From positions 1 to 64,000 of the forward strand of contig WTFY01000006.1 of assembly GCA_011523795.1 (NCBI GenBank): 64,000 nt of DNA, written 5' to 3'. Under the pieces are notes generated by a model that did not search any database, was not told the DNA's origin, and saw only the letters and a list, made by a program, of their open reading frames with translations. Numbering within the stretch: position 1 is the first letter of the stretch; the number at the start of each line of letters is the position of its first letter. Below, piece after piece: positions 1 through 9,701 of this stretch. This DNA is from Gammaproteobacteria bacterium. GTDB taxonomy: Bacteria; Pseudomonadota; Gammaproteobacteria; UBA4575. The position numbers and the translations under genes were made by a program.

Positions 1-61
1 TGGTTAGAATACCGGCCTGTCACGCCGGGGGTCGCGGGTTCGAGTCCCGTCCACTCCGCCA
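1..61 (+). tRNA. tRNA-Asp (GTC), 5' end cut off by the window
   Basis: The window opens in the D-loop of a tRNA. The anticodon stem-loop carries GTC at 19-21, followed by the variable region, a T-arm with GGTTCGAGTCC, the acceptor strand and an encoded CCA ending at 61. The sequence matches the bacterial tRNA-Asp pattern closely. About 16 bases at the 5' end lie outside the window. A tRNA upstream of ppiD is common in gammaproteobacteria. Confidence 0.93.
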
Positions 62-417
62 CCTTGGGGGTGCCATTCTCGGGACATCGCTTACAGCTTG
101 ACGGGCCAGGATGGCCTGTCTTGTCCACGGTGACAGGAAACCGCGGTTCACGCTTCCATGCCTGCCTTGTAAAAGCCTGCGGTGAAAGGATGGGAGTCCG
201 GGGCACCCTTGCAATTTCCTCGACTTCGGAAACGCCCGGGGTTACGGATACCGGCTGGAAGATTTGCGGCGCAGATTCCATGGCATGGATGCCTGGCCGG
301 GTCCGTTTTTGGACAAAACTTCCCGAACAGGGTGCGGACTGGCTGCAAGAACTTTACAATGCCTACGCAAACCGCATCGTTTTACGAATCTGAATACACT
401 GCCGCAGGGAAGAAAAT
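62..417. other. Intergenic stretch between tRNA-Asp and ppiD
   Basis: About 355 bases with no convincing gene. The reading frames here overlap on both strands and resemble no protein. A possible -10 element (TACAAT, 355-360) lies about 57 bases before ppiD, but I see no good -35 box at the right distance. No U-tract terminator was seen after the tRNA. Confidence 0.5.
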
Positions 418-2322
418 ATGCTGATCGAAATTCGGGACAGGGCCAGCAGCCTCGCTGCCTACGTGATCATAGGCCTGCTCATCCTTTCTTTTGCATTGTG
501 GGGAATCCAGGAATACTTCGGTGGAGGTGGCGCTCCGGTTGTAGCCAAGGTCAATGACGTGGAAATCACGGCGCCTGATTACAGTAACCAGCTTCAGCAG
601 TACCGGCAAAGGCTGCAGTCGGTTCTCGGTGCCGATTACGCGCAAAGCTATCCGGACGAGAGTGTCATCAAAAAGCGGGTGGTCAACGACATGATCAATG
701 CGGAAATCCTGCGCCAGGAAGTCACGAATGCGGGGTTTCGAGTCAGTGATGCCAGGCTGGTCGAGAGAATCCGCCAGATACCGCAGTTCCAGAAGGAGGG
801 CCAGTTTGATCCTGAACTGTACACGAGGCTGTTGCAGGTACAGCGCTACGACAAGGCCCGGTTCGAGGGCGAGTTGCGCGAGCAGGAAAAGCTTCAGCAG
901 TTCGAGAACGCACTCGTATCCACTTCATTCATGACGCCTGCAGACCTGCGCCGCTTCCGAAGACTTCTCGAGCAGACCAGGGATTTCAGTTATGCGCTGA
1001 TCCGCATTCCTCCCGACCGGGTAACCATTACCCAGGAACAGATTGACGAGTATTACCAGGAGAACCGCCAATGGCTGCAGACACCCGAACAGGTTCGCCT
1101 CGCCTACGTGGAGCTGAAGGAACAGGACCTGTTTGACCAGGTCCGTGTCAGCGGGGAGGAGGCGCGCATCCTCTACGACGAGCAGCCCGAACGGTTCATG
1201 ACGGATGAATTGCGCCGTGTCCGCCAAATCCTGATCAAGCTGGAGGACCCGGATACTGCAGGTGCCGGGGAGTGGAGCAGGGCTCTGGAGGAGGCAGACG
1301 GACTGGTAGGCGAGCTGGATGCGGGGGCTGCTTTTGACGAACTTGCCAGGGAGCGTTCACAGGATACGCTGTCTGCCGGCAAGGGTGGCGACATCGGCTG
1401 GGTCGCGAGAGGGGACCTGGCAAGTGCCGAGCTTGAAAATGCGCTGTTTTCCCTGGATGCGGGCCACTACAGCCATCCTGTTCGCACCGCACACGGAGTC
1501 CAGATTGTGCAGCCTGTAGAAATCCGGCCGTCCGAACAGAAATCCTTTTCAGAAGTGCGCCAGAAAATCATGGACGAACGCAAGGCACAGCTGGCACAGG
1601 AACGGTTTCTGGAAATTGCAGACGAGCTGGCGAACCTTGTGGTTGAACTTCCGGACGACCTGGCCGAGGCGGCTGAGCTCTCCGGGCTGACGATCCGGGA
1701 GACTGGCTGGCTTGCACCGTCGAGTGACTCGGAACTCTTTGCCTACCCGGATATCCGTTCGCTTGCCTTCATGCCCGAGATCCTGGAAGAGGGTCTGAAC
1801 AGTGAACTCGTGGAGGTCGCAGACGGGCACATGATCGCCTTTCGAATGCTGGATTATCGTGAACCGAAGGCGCGGGCCCTGGACGAAGTCGCAGGGGAAA
1901 TCCAGGGTTTCATACGCATGCGCAAGGCTGCAGAGCTCGCCTCGGGCAAGGGTGAGAAACTGCTGGAACAGATGCAAGGCGGCGTGAGCCTGGAAAAGGT
2001 TTCCCGGGAGAATGCACTGGAACGGATTCGTCATGGCGCCCTGGCCCGGGACGACGACCGTGTTCCGGCAAGAATTATGAGCCGGGTCTTCATGCTTCCT
2101 CACCCTGATTCAGGCCACTCCCCGGTTGCCGGCCTGCCTATGGGGGATGGCAGTTACGTACTGCTTGAGCTACACGCGGTGACCGATGGCCCGGATGAAG
2201 TGAATGATGCCCTGGCATCCGAGCTTTCACAGCGGGTCCATTATGGCCGCAGGGAATTCGGCGCGTTGCTGGATGCTGTCAGGGAAGAATCCGACGTACA
2301 GGTTTTTGAAGAGAATCTCTGA
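418..2322 (+). CDS. ppiD: PpiD, membrane-anchored periplasmic folding chaperone
   Basis: SurA/PpiD-family chaperone that helps newly exported outer-membrane proteins near the Sec translocon. The 634-residue length fits PpiD (E. coli 623). A short cytoplasmic start with basic residues precedes a single transmembrane segment at about residues 15-35. A SurA-like N-terminal region of charged helices follows, then one parvulin-type domain at about 264-375 (starting at LRRVRQILIK, containing the GGDIGW loop) and a C-terminal helical region. The next gene, convergent, is fabI; ppiD-fabI adjacency is conserved in Pseudomonas. The parvulin domain of PpiD is often catalytically weak, so chaperoning rather than isomerisation is the likely main role. 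Confidence 0.93.
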   Translation: MLIEIRDRASSLAAYVIIGLLILSFALWGIQEYFGGGGAPVVAKVNDVEITAPDYSNQLQQYRQRLQSVLGADYAQSYPDESVIKKRVVNDMINAEILRQEVTNAGFRVSDARLVERIRQIPQFQKEGQFDPELYTRLLQVQRYDKARFEGELREQEKLQQFENALVSTSFMTPADLRRFRRLLEQTRDFSYALIRIPPDRVTITQEQIDEYYQENRQWLQTPEQVRLAYVELKEQDLFDQVRVSGEEARILYDEQPERFMTDELRRVRQILIKLEDPDTAGAGEWSRALEEADGLVGELDAGAAFDELARERSQDTLSAGKGGDIGWVARGDLASAELENALFSLDAGHYSHPVRTAHGVQIVQPVEIRPSEQKSFSEVRQKIMDERKAQLAQERFLEIADELANLVVELPDDLAEAAELSGLTIRETGWLAPSSDSELFAYPDIRSLAFMPEILEEGLNSELVEVADGHMIAFRMLDYREPKARALDEVAGEIQGFIRMRKAAELASGKGEKLLEQMQGGVSLEKVSRENALERIRHGALARDDDRVPARIMSRVFMLPHPDSGHSPVAGLPMGDGSYVLLELHAVTDGPDEVNDALASELSQRVHYGRREFGALLDAVREESDVQVFEENL

Positions 2323-2424
2323 TCCGGCTGCTGCCTGGAATACCGGGATTTGCAGGGCATGCTTCACGCGTGCGGTCTGAACTACACTGGCAGATGCTTG
2401 CTGCCCTGCTGCGGACAACCCTGG

Positions 2425-3225
2425 CTATGGGTCGTGGTGCTGGCTGTAACCGGACATGCCGACAATACTGAATCCCGCATCGACGTAGGTGATCTCGCCA
2501 GTGATCCCGCTTGCCAGGTCTGAGCAAAGGAAGGCGGCGGCATTTCCCACTTCCTCGATGGTGACGTTCTTGCGCAGCGGCGCATTCTGCTCGACGTGGT
2601 CGAGCATCTTGCGGAAGTCCGCGATGCCTGCAGCGGCGAGGGTGCGGATCGGGCCTGCGGAAATTCCGTTCACACGAATGCCGTCTGGTCCCAGGGTATA
2701 GGCCATATAGCGTATGTTGGCTTCCAGGCTGGCCTTGGCGAGGCCCATGACGTTGTAGTTCGGCATGGCGCGTACTGAACCCATGTAGGACAGGGAAAGG
2801 ATGGCGCCGTTGCGGCCCCGCATCATGCGGCGGGCTGCCCGCCCGAGTGCAGTCAGGCTGTAGCTGCTGACGTCGTGTGCGATTCTTGAGCCTTCCCGGG
2901 TAGTCACCTCGACAAAATCCCCGGACAGTTCCTCCCGGGGTGCGAAGGCGGCCGAATGCACCAGGATATCCAGCCCGTCCCAGGTCGTGGCGAGCTTGTC
3001 GAACAGCTGCGCAATGTCTGCATCGTGTTCCAGGTCGCAGGGCAGGCAGAGGTTCGAACCGCAATCCCCGGCAAGTTTTTCGACCCGGGTTTTGAGTTTT
3101 TCATTCTGGAAGGTGAAAGCCAGTTGCGCGCCTTCGCGATGCATGGCTGCGGCGATTCCCCAGGCGATGGACCGGTTGCTGGCCACGCCGATCACCAGTG
3201 CACGTTTTCCCGCTAAAAATCCCAT
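2425..3225 (-). CDS. fabI: Enoyl-[acyl-carrier-protein] reductase FabI (NADH)
   Basis: Catalyses the last reduction of each type II fatty-acid elongation cycle, enoyl-ACP to acyl-ACP, in the cytoplasm. It is a 266-residue short-chain dehydrogenase-like protein. The N-terminal dinucleotide fold starts [14 protein letters not shown]147, Y157 and K164 align with the E. coli Y146/Y156/K163 set, and the [10 protein letters not shown] segment is diagnostic of FabI rather than FabG. AGGAG lies 12-13 bases before the ATG. The gene is transcribed divergently from the transporter operon at 3363. FabI is the target of triclosan-type inhibitors. Confidence 0.96.
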   Translation of the reverse strand: MGFLAGKRALVIGVASNRSIAWGIAAAMHREGAQLAFTFQNEKLKTRVEKLAGDCGSNLCLPCDLEHDADIAQLFDKLATTWDGLDILVHSAAFAPREELSGDFVEVTTREGSRIAHDVSSYSLTALGRAARRMMRGRNGAILSLSYMGSVRAMPNYNVMGLAKASLEANIRYMAYTLGPDGIRVNGISAGPIRTLAAAGIADFRKMLDHVEQNAPLRKNVTIEEVGNAAAFLCSDLASGITGEITYVDAGFSIVGMSGYSQHHDP

Positions 3226-3343
3226 CTTCCGTTTCTCTCCTGGTTAATATCGGCGAATTCAGTGAATCCTGGTTGAAACATTTTCCCGGGCAGGCATTCT
3301 ATAATGGTCATTCAGGGAAGAAATATCCATAATAGCGCCCGAG

Positions 3344-3349
3344 TATAAT
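3344..3349 (+). promoter_or_regulatory. Possible -10 box next to the transporter operon start
   Basis: A perfect TATAAT occurs at 3344-3349, only 13 bases before the GTG at 3363. No TTGACA-like -35 is seen 16-18 bases upstream. If used, transcription would start around 3356 and the messenger would be almost leaderless; no Shine-Dalgarno sequence is visible before the GTG. A second TATAAT at 3300-3305 would give a leader of about 50 bases. Confidence 0.35.
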
Positions 3350-3362
3350 ACACCCCACGCAC

Positions 3363-5516
3363 GTGAACGACCGCACTCTCCTCTTTTTGCAGTTCATCCT
3401 GGTCTGCATGCTCACCGCATGCGACTCCGAGCCCTGGAACAATCCGCATGCGGGCGGGGAGGAATCCCTGAACATCGTGTATTCATCGTTCAGCGAGCGG
3501 CCCAAGCACCTCGACCCGGTCAGGTCCTACAGCTCGAACGAGTACCAGTTCCTCGCACAGATCTACGAACCTCCCCTGCAGTACCATTACCTGAAGCGGC
3601 CCTATACCCTGGTCCCGCTCACTGCCGAACACCTGCCCAGGGTTCGGTATCTGGACGCTGCAGGCGAACCGGTTCCCTCCTGGAGGACGGATGGGATTGC
3701 CTATTCCGAGTATATCGTGACGATCAAGCCGGGCATCCACTACCAGCCTCACCCTGCCTTCGCGAAGGATGAGCAGGGGCGTGCGCGCTACCTGGAACTG
3801 CAGCGTGAGGACCTGAAAGACGTGCATGTCCTGTCAGATTTCGTGCACACCGGGACCCGTGAACTGGTTGCAGAAGACTATGTCTACCAGATCAAGCGTA
3901 TTGCAAGTCCGTTCCTTCACTCTCCCATAGCAGGAGTGATGCGTGAGTACATCGTAGGGTTCGATGCGTTTCGCAACCAGGCAGGCGAGAGGTACCGGGA
4001 CCAGCCGGATGCCTGGCATGACCTGAGGGAGCTTGTGTTTGCCGGGCTGTACGTGGACGACCGCTACACGTATCGCATCCGGATCGAGGGGAAGTATCCA
4101 CAGCTGGTGTTCTGGTTGGCCATGCCGTTTTTCTCCCCGATGCCCTGGGAGGCAGAAAAGTTTTACAGCCAGCCGGGGATGGATGAGCGGAACATCTCGC
4201 TGAACTGGTACCCGGTGGGCACGGGGCCCTTCATGCTGGCTGAAAATAACCCCAACCTGCGCATGGTGATGGAAAAAAATCCCAACTTTCACGGTGAGCG
4301 CTACCCGTCTGAAGGGGAGCCGCAGGATCGGGGTAACGGGCTGCTGGCGGATGCCGGGAAGGAATTGCCTCTGGTGCACAAGGCGGTATACAGCCTGGAA
4401 AAGGAAAACATTCCCTACTGGAACAAGTTTCTGCAGGGGTACTATGACGCCTCGGGAGTCAGTTCGGACAGCTTCGACCAGGCCATCCAGTTCGGTTCGC
4501 AGGGAGATATTCAGTTGACGGACCGGATGCGGGAGAAAGACATCCAGCTGGAGACTTCCGTCACCACCTCGATCCTGTACATGGGCTTCAACATGCTGGA
4601 CCCGGTGGTAGGCGGGGATTCCGAGCGGGCGCGCCTGCTGCGTCGTGCGATCTCGATTGCCGTGGACTACGAGGAATACATTTCCATTTTTGCCAACGGG
4701 CGCGGAATACCCGCCCAGAGCCCTTTGCCGCCGGGAATATTTGGCCATGTCGAGGGCGAGGCCGGCGTCAATCCGCATGTCTATGACTGGGTGAACGGCG
4801 AGCTGAAAAGAAAGGATATTCGTTATGCCCGGCAGCTGATGGCCGAGGCCGGTTACGAAGACGGATTTGATCGCGCATCCGGCAAGCAGCTGGTCCTGTA
4901 TTTCGACACACCCGGTGCTGGGCCGGGTGCCAAGGCGCATTTCAGCTGGTTGCGCAAGCAGTACCAGAAACTCGGCATACAGCTGGTGATCCGTGCCACC
5001 GATTACAACCGGTTCCAGGAAAAGATGCGCAAGGGTACCGGCCAGATCTTCCAGTGGGGCTGGAATGCGGACTATCCTGATCCGGAGAATTTCTTTTTCC
5101 TCCTGTACGGGCCAAACTCGAAAGTGCAGCACAGCGGCGAGAACGCCACCAACTACCAGAACCCCGAGTTCGACCGGTTGTTCGAGCAGATGAAGAACAT
5201 CGGCAACGGCCCGCATCGCATGCAGGTCATCCAGGAGATGACCCGTATCCTGCAGCGGGACGCTCCGTGGCTCTGGGGGTTTCACCCCAAGGCATTTTCC
5301 CTGTTTCACAGCTGGTACAGGAACGTCAAGCCCAACCTGATGGCCAACAATGTGCTCAAGTACAAGCGGGTGGACGGCCAGCTGAGGGAGACGAGGCGCG
5401 CCGAGTGGAACCGGCCCAGGTACTGGCCGCTCATCATCCTGTCCGGGGTGCTGCTGATCTCGTTCGTGCCCGCGGTCATCGGGTTTTACCGGAGAGAGCG
5501 GGGTACGCTCAGATGA
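3363..5516 (+). CDS. Oligopeptide ABC transporter, substrate-binding lipoprotein (NppA/YejA type)
   Basis: Extracellular solute-binding protein family 5, which captures peptides for the ABC importer encoded by the next three genes. It has 717 residues, longer than DppA/OppA (~540). The GTG start gives a lipoprotein signal with lipobox LTAC and C20 as the lipidated residue. The SBP_bac_5 fold spans roughly residues 40-670 (for example VGTGPFMLAENN and WGWNADYPDPENFF). Unusually, the C-terminus carries a predicted transmembrane helix (about 690-708, PLIILSGVLLISFVPAVIGF) followed by basic residues. Its TGA stop overlaps the ATG of the first permease. In related bacteria the system imports peptides and peptide-like antibiotics such as microcin C or nucleosidyl peptides; the substrate here is unknown. 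Confidence 0.88.
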   Translation: MNDRTLLFLQFILVCMLTACDSEPWNNPHAGGEESLNIVYSSFSERPKHLDPVRSYSSNEYQFLAQIYEPPLQYHYLKRPYTLVPLTAEHLPRVRYLDAAGEPVPSWRTDGIAYSEYIVTIKPGIHYQPHPAFAKDEQGRARYLELQREDLKDVHVLSDFVHTGTRELVAEDYVYQIKRIASPFLHSPIAGVMREYIVGFDAFRNQAGERYRDQPDAWHDLRELVFAGLYVDDRYTYRIRIEGKYPQLVFWLAMPFFSPMPWEAEKFYSQPGMDERNISLNWYPVGTGPFMLAENNPNLRMVMEKNPNFHGERYPSEGEPQDRGNGLLADAGKELPLVHKAVYSLEKENIPYWNKFLQGYYDASGVSSDSFDQAIQFGSQGDIQLTDRMREKDIQLETSVTTSILYMGFNMLDPVVGGDSERARLLRRAISIAVDYEEYISIFANGRGIPAQSPLPPGIFGHVEGEAGVNPHVYDWVNGELKRKDIRYARQLMAEAGYEDGFDRASGKQLVLYFDTPGAGPGAKAHFSWLRKQYQKLGIQLVIRATDYNRFQEKMRKGTGQIFQWGWNADYPDPENFFFLLYGPNSKVQHSGENATNYQNPEFDRLFEQMKNIGNGPHRMQVIQEMTRILQRDAPWLWGFHPKAFSLFHSWYRNVKPNLMANNVLKYKRVDGQLRETRRAEWNRPRYWPLIILSGVLLISFVPAVIGFYRRERGTLR

Positions 5517-6490
5517 TCGCCTACATCATTCGGCGGGTGCTGTATGCAATTCCGATCCTGGTGGGTGTCAATGTCATCACGTTCCTGCTGTTTTTCGTGG
5601 TCAACACGCCGGATGACATGGCACGCATGTTCCTGGGACAGAAACATGTCACGCAAGAGCAGGTCGAGGACTGGAAAACGGAGCGGGGCTATCACTACCC
5701 GCTGTTCTACAACATGCAGGAAGAAGGCGCCGATACGATCCGCAAGACCATCTTCTATAACAAGTCCCTGCGCCTCTTCATCTTTGATTTTGGCCGCTCG
5801 GACAGTGGGCGCGACATCGGGTTCGACATCACCCAGCGCATGTGGCCGAGCCTGGCCATTGCTGTACCGCAACTCCTCATCGGACTGCTGGTGGCGATCA
5901 CCTTTGCCCTGCTCATCGCCTTTTTCCGGGCTACCTATATCGATTACTGGGCAGTCGTCATTTGCGTGGCGCTGATGTCCATATCCAGCCTGTTTTACAT
6001 CATTGGAGGTCAATACGTCATGGGCAAGATCCTGCGGGTCGTGCCCATTTCAGGCTTCGAGACCGGTCTTTTCGGCATCAAGTTCCTGATCCTGCCGGTG
6101 CTGATCGGTATCGTGGGCGGAATCGGTTCCAGCACGCGCTGGTACCGGACCATATTCCTCGAGGAGATGAACAGGGATTACGTGCGTACGGCGCGCGCCA
6201 AGGGCATCGCCGAACAGGTGGTGCTGTTCCGTCATGTCCTGCGCAATGCGCTGATTCCGATACTGACCGGGGTAGTGGTGATCCTGCCGCTGCTGTTCAT
6301 GGGCAGTCTGATTACCGAGTCCTTCTTCGGGATCCCCGGCCTGGGCAGCTATACCATTGATGCGATCAACCGCCAGGATTTTGCCATCGTGCGCTCCATG
6401 GTGTTCCTGGGGGCCTTCCTGTATATCGTGGGCTTGTTGCTGACCGATATCTCGTACACGGTTGTTGATCCGAGAGTGAGGCTGCGCTGA
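5513..6490 (+). CDS. Oligopeptide ABC transporter permease (NppB/YejB, DppB-like)
   Basis: Inner-membrane permease of the peptide importer. The start was set to the ATG at 5513, which overlaps the preceding stop in an ATGA arrangement; a longer upstream frame runs inside the previous gene and lacks family similarity. The 325-residue product begins MIAYIIRRVLYAIPILVG, the hallmark N-terminus of DppB-type permeases. It has about six membrane spans and the coupling-helix EAA region near DYVRTARAKG. Two bases separate its stop from the second permease. Confidence 0.92.
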   Translation: MIAYIIRRVLYAIPILVGVNVITFLLFFVVNTPDDMARMFLGQKHVTQEQVEDWKTERGYHYPLFYNMQEEGADTIRKTIFYNKSLRLFIFDFGRSDSGRDIGFDITQRMWPSLAIAVPQLLIGLLVAITFALLIAFFRATYIDYWAVVICVALMSISSLFYIIGGQYVMGKILRVVPISGFETGLFGIKFLILPVLIGIVGGIGSSTRWYRTIFLEEMNRDYVRTARAKGIAEQVVLFRHVLRNALIPILTGVVVILPLLFMGSLITESFFGIPGLGSYTIDAINRQDFAIVRSMVFLGAFLYIVGLLLTDISYTVVDPRVRLR

Positions 6491-6492
6491 CC

Positions 6493-7908
6493 ATGTTTCC
6501 GGGCAAGCCTGTCTTCCTACTGACGGATATCCTGGTGTTCGGCCTCGTGCTGTGCATTGTCATGTTTTTCCTGTATGCGATGCGCAAGCCCCATTTGCGC
6601 CAGCCCTGGCAGCAGGTCGTGCGCAGCAGGGCGGGGGTGATCTCGATGATCGTCCTGTCGGTGTACGTGGGCATTGCCCTGCTGGATTCGGTGCATTTTC
6701 ACCCCGTGCTGGAAAACCAGTCTGCCGCATCCGGCCATGTACAGCACAGTGGCGAGGTGATCAGCCTCTTTGACCGGATGGTATCCGGCCTTCGGGAAAG
6801 CGGTGAAAAGACGTACTCCGCGCCGTTTGCGGCCTACCTGTACGCCAAGGAGACTGTACAGCAGGATGACGGCACCAAGCAGCGTGTTTACCCGCGCCTG
6901 GCCTGGGGGGCATCGCACCTTGAGCATCCTGAAACGCAAAAGACCGGTGACGTGCTCAGGCTCGGCCTGAAGGGAGCCCTCAAGGCGGTAGTGCTCTGGG
7001 GGGCGCTGGTCCTGCTGCTGGGCTGGGTGCTGTCCTTGCGGGCAGGCAGGGCGTTCAGGGTGACGCTGGGTATCCTGTTCTCCGGGCGTTCCCGCATACC
7101 CTGGCGGACCGTGGTCGTTACGCTGGGCATTGTTCTGCTGGTGCTCATGACAGGTGCGGAATGGGCAACCAAGTATCACGTGCTGGGTACGGACAAGGTA
7201 GGCGAGGATGTACTGTACCAGGCACTCAAGAGCATCCGGACGGGCGTGGTCATCGGCACGCTGACGACCCTGCTCATGCTGCCCTTTGCGGTCCTGTTCG
7301 GGATCATGGCCGGTTATTTTCGCGGCTGGGTGGACGATGTCATCCAGTATCTTTACACCACGCTCAACTCGATTCCCGGAGTGCTGCTGATCGCGGCGGC
7401 GGTCCTGATGCTCAACGTCTACATGAGCAAGCACGCGGAACAGTTTGCAAGCCTGACCCAGCGGGCCGACTTGCGCCTGCTGTTCCTGTGCCTCATTCTG
7501 GGCCTGACCAGCTGGACCGGCCTGTGCCGACTGCTGAGGGCGGAAACCCTGAAGCTGAGAGAAGTTGATTTCATCCAGGCTGCCACGGCATTCGGCGTTG
7601 GACGCGTGCAGACCATATTCAGGCATATCCTCCCGAACGTGATGCATATCGTCCTGATCACCCTGGTGCTGGACTTCAGCGGCCTGGTGCTGGCCGAGGC
7701 AGTCCTGTCCTACATCAATATCGGCGTCGACCCCACCATGAACAGCTGGGGCAACATGATCAACAGTGCAAGGCTGGAGATGGCGCGCGAGCCGGTGGTG
7801 TGGTGGTCACTGGCCGCGTCCCTGTTTTTCATGTTCACGCTGGTGCTGTTTGCCAACCTGTTTGCCGATGTGGTTCGGGACGCACTTGACCCCAGGCTCT
7901 CAAGGTGA
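6493..7908 (+). CDS. Oligopeptide ABC transporter permease (NppC/YejE, DppC-like)
   Basis: Second inner-membrane permease subunit. At 471 residues it is much longer than DppC (~300) and YejE (~340). The extra length is at the N-terminus: two early membrane segments, then a large soluble, presumably periplasmic, loop at about residues 72-155, then further helices. The conserved BPD_transp_1 core lies in the C-terminal half (HVLGTDKVGEDVLYQALKS and the EAA loop around REVDFIQAATAFGV). The ATPase gene begins within its last codons (GTGA overlap at 7905), indicating translational coupling. Confidence 0.9.
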   Translation: MFPGKPVFLLTDILVFGLVLCIVMFFLYAMRKPHLRQPWQQVVRSRAGVISMIVLSVYVGIALLDSVHFHPVLENQSAASGHVQHSGEVISLFDRMVSGLRESGEKTYSAPFAAYLYAKETVQQDDGTKQRVYPRLAWGASHLEHPETQKTGDVLRLGLKGALKAVVLWGALVLLLGWVLSLRAGRAFRVTLGILFSGRSRIPWRTVVVTLGIVLLVLMTGAEWATKYHVLGTDKVGEDVLYQALKSIRTGVVIGTLTTLLMLPFAVLFGIMAGYFRGWVDDVIQYLYTTLNSIPGVLLIAAAVLMLNVYMSKHAEQFASLTQRADLRLLFLCLILGLTSWTGLCRLLRAETLKLREVDFIQAATAFGVGRVQTIFRHILPNVMHIVLITLVLDFSGLVLAEAVLSYINIGVDPTMNSWGNMINSARLEMAREPVVWWSLAASLFFMFTLVLFANLFADVVRDALDPRLSR

Positions 7909-9581
7909 GTGACATGCCAGGGCCGCTGTTGCGGGTACGGGACCTGACGACGGTATTCAGTTCCAGTCGCCGCACCATCACGGCCGTCGACCAGGTCAGC
8001 TTCGAGATCAGGGCCGGGCAGACGTTTGCCCTGGTGGGAGAATCGGGCAGCGGCAAGTCGGTGACCGCGTTGTCCGTCATCAGGCTCCTTCCCGAAGCGG
8101 CAAGCTTGACCTCCGGAAGCGTGCATTTTGAAGGCAGGGATTTGCTGAGGCTGCCGGAGCGTGAGATGCGGGATATCCGGGGCAGCGGCATCTCGATGAT
8201 CTTCCAGGAACCGATGACTTCTCTGAACCCGGTTGTCAGGGTTGGCAAGCAGATTTCCGAAGTGCTGATCCGGCACAGGGGCATGACGCGGGCACAGGCC
8301 AGGAAGCACGTGCTTGACCTGCTGGAAGCGGTTCGCATACCGAGGCCGCCACAAACCATAGACATGTACGCGCACGAACTGTCAGGCGGAATGAAGCAGC
8401 GCGTGATGGTCGCGATCGCGCTGGCATGCGAGCCCAGGCTGCTGATCGCGGACGAGCCCACTACGGCCCTGGACGTGACGATACAGGCCCAGGTGCTCGA
8501 ACTGATCAACGATCTGCAGCGGCAGTTCGGCATGGCGATCCTGTTCATCACCCATGATCTCGCCGTGGTAAAGCAGGTGGCGGACCACGTGGCGGTGATG
8601 AAAGACGGTGTGATCGTGGAGCAGTCCAGCAATGAGGTATTTTTTTCATCACCGCAACATGCCTACAGCTGGGACCTGTTCGCGGCATTGCCCGCGATGG
8701 AAAAGCGTGGCAAGCCGTTGCTCGAGCGCAATGGGCAGGCGTTGCAAAAGCCTGCTGTCGAAGACGTGACCGGAGACAGTGTGCTGCGTGTGCGGGACCT
8801 GGCGGTGTATTTTCCGATCCGAAAGGGGCTGTTCAAGCGCACGGTCGGTCATGTCAAGGCCGTGGACGGCGTATCCTTGGACATCCCTCCCGGTCAGACC
8901 GTGGCCCTGGTGGGAGAATCGGGCAGCGGAAAGACGACCGTCGGCAAGGGAATCCTGAGGCTGGTACAGCCAACCCTGGGAGAGGTGACGTATCTCGGTA
9001 TGCCGATCCTCGAACTGGATCGCAGCCGGTTGATGGAACAGCGGGCCAACCTGCAGATCGTGTTCCAGGATCCGTATTCGTCGATGAACCCGCGCATGCT
9101 GGTGGGGAGTATCATCGAGGAGGGCATCAAGGCGCTGAATGTTATTTCGGATGCCCAGGCACGCAGGCAGCGCGTGCTGGAACTGCTCGAGCAGGTAGGC
9201 CTGGACAGGGATGCCCATCTTCGCTATCCGCATGAATTTTCAGGTGGCCAGCGCCAGCGCATCTGCATTGCCCGTGCACTGGCCGTGAACCCGAAAATCA
9301 TAGTCTGCGATGAGCCGACCAGTGCGCTGGACGTGTCCGTGCAGGCGCAGATTCTGGACCTGCTGAATCACCTGCAGGAACAGTACGCGATCAGCTACCT
9401 GTTTATCACGCACAACATGTCGGTGGTAGCCTATTTTGCAGACCGCGTGGCTGTCATGTACCAGGGCAGGATTGTCGAGCAGGGCGAGGTTGAGCAGGTG
9501 CTCACGGATCCCCAGCACGAGTACACGAAACAGCTGCTGGGCGCGGTGCTCAGGCTGGTACCGCCACTGCGGTCATCCTGA
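7905..9581 (+). CDS. Oligopeptide ABC transporter, fused double ATPase (NppD/YejF)
   Basis: Energises the peptide importer. The 558 residues contain two complete ABC ATPase domains in tandem, equal to fused DppD and DppF. Domain 1 has Walker A GESGSGKS, signature LSGGMKQR and Walker B LLIADEP. Domain 2 has GESGSGKT, FSGGQRQR and IIVCDEP. The GTG start overlaps the upstream stop. The fused form is typical of YejF/NppD, which supports assigning the operon to that family. An unrelated outer-membrane barrel gene follows after about 120 bases. Confidence 0.93.
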   Translation: MSDMPGPLLRVRDLTTVFSSSRRTITAVDQVSFEIRAGQTFALVGESGSGKSVTALSVIRLLPEAASLTSGSVHFEGRDLLRLPEREMRDIRGSGISMIFQEPMTSLNPVVRVGKQISEVLIRHRGMTRAQARKHVLDLLEAVRIPRPPQTIDMYAHELSGGMKQRVMVAIALACEPRLLIADEPTTALDVTIQAQVLELINDLQRQFGMAILFITHDLAVVKQVADHVAVMKDGVIVEQSSNEVFFSSPQHAYSWDLFAALPAMEKRGKPLLERNGQALQKPAVEDVTGDSVLRVRDLAVYFPIRKGLFKRTVGHVKAVDGVSLDIPPGQTVALVGESGSGKTTVGKGILRLVQPTLGEVTYLGMPILELDRSRLMEQRANLQIVFQDPYSSMNPRMLVGSIIEEGIKALNVISDAQARRQRVLELLEQVGLDRDAHLRYPHEFSGGQRQRICIARALAVNPKIIVCDEPTSALDVSVQAQILDLLNHLQEQYAISYLFITHNMSVVAYFADRVAVMYQGRIVEQGEVEQVLTDPQHEYTKQLLGAVLRLVPPLRSS

Positions 9582-9701
9582 ATGGGATCTGGAGGGTTTG
9601 GAATATCTTGCTTTCTCGCAGATGCTTCATTACCCTTTCGTGGTCTGAAAAAAACGGGTGTGAACCGCAACACCGCAACCAGAACAGGTGGGCGTGACAG
9701 G

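Noticed and set aside
3834-5309. 491-codon minus-strand frame opposite the solute-binding protein gene
   Set aside because: GC-rich coding DNA often leaves an antisense frame open. The plus strand encodes a clear family 5 binding protein over the whole stretch.
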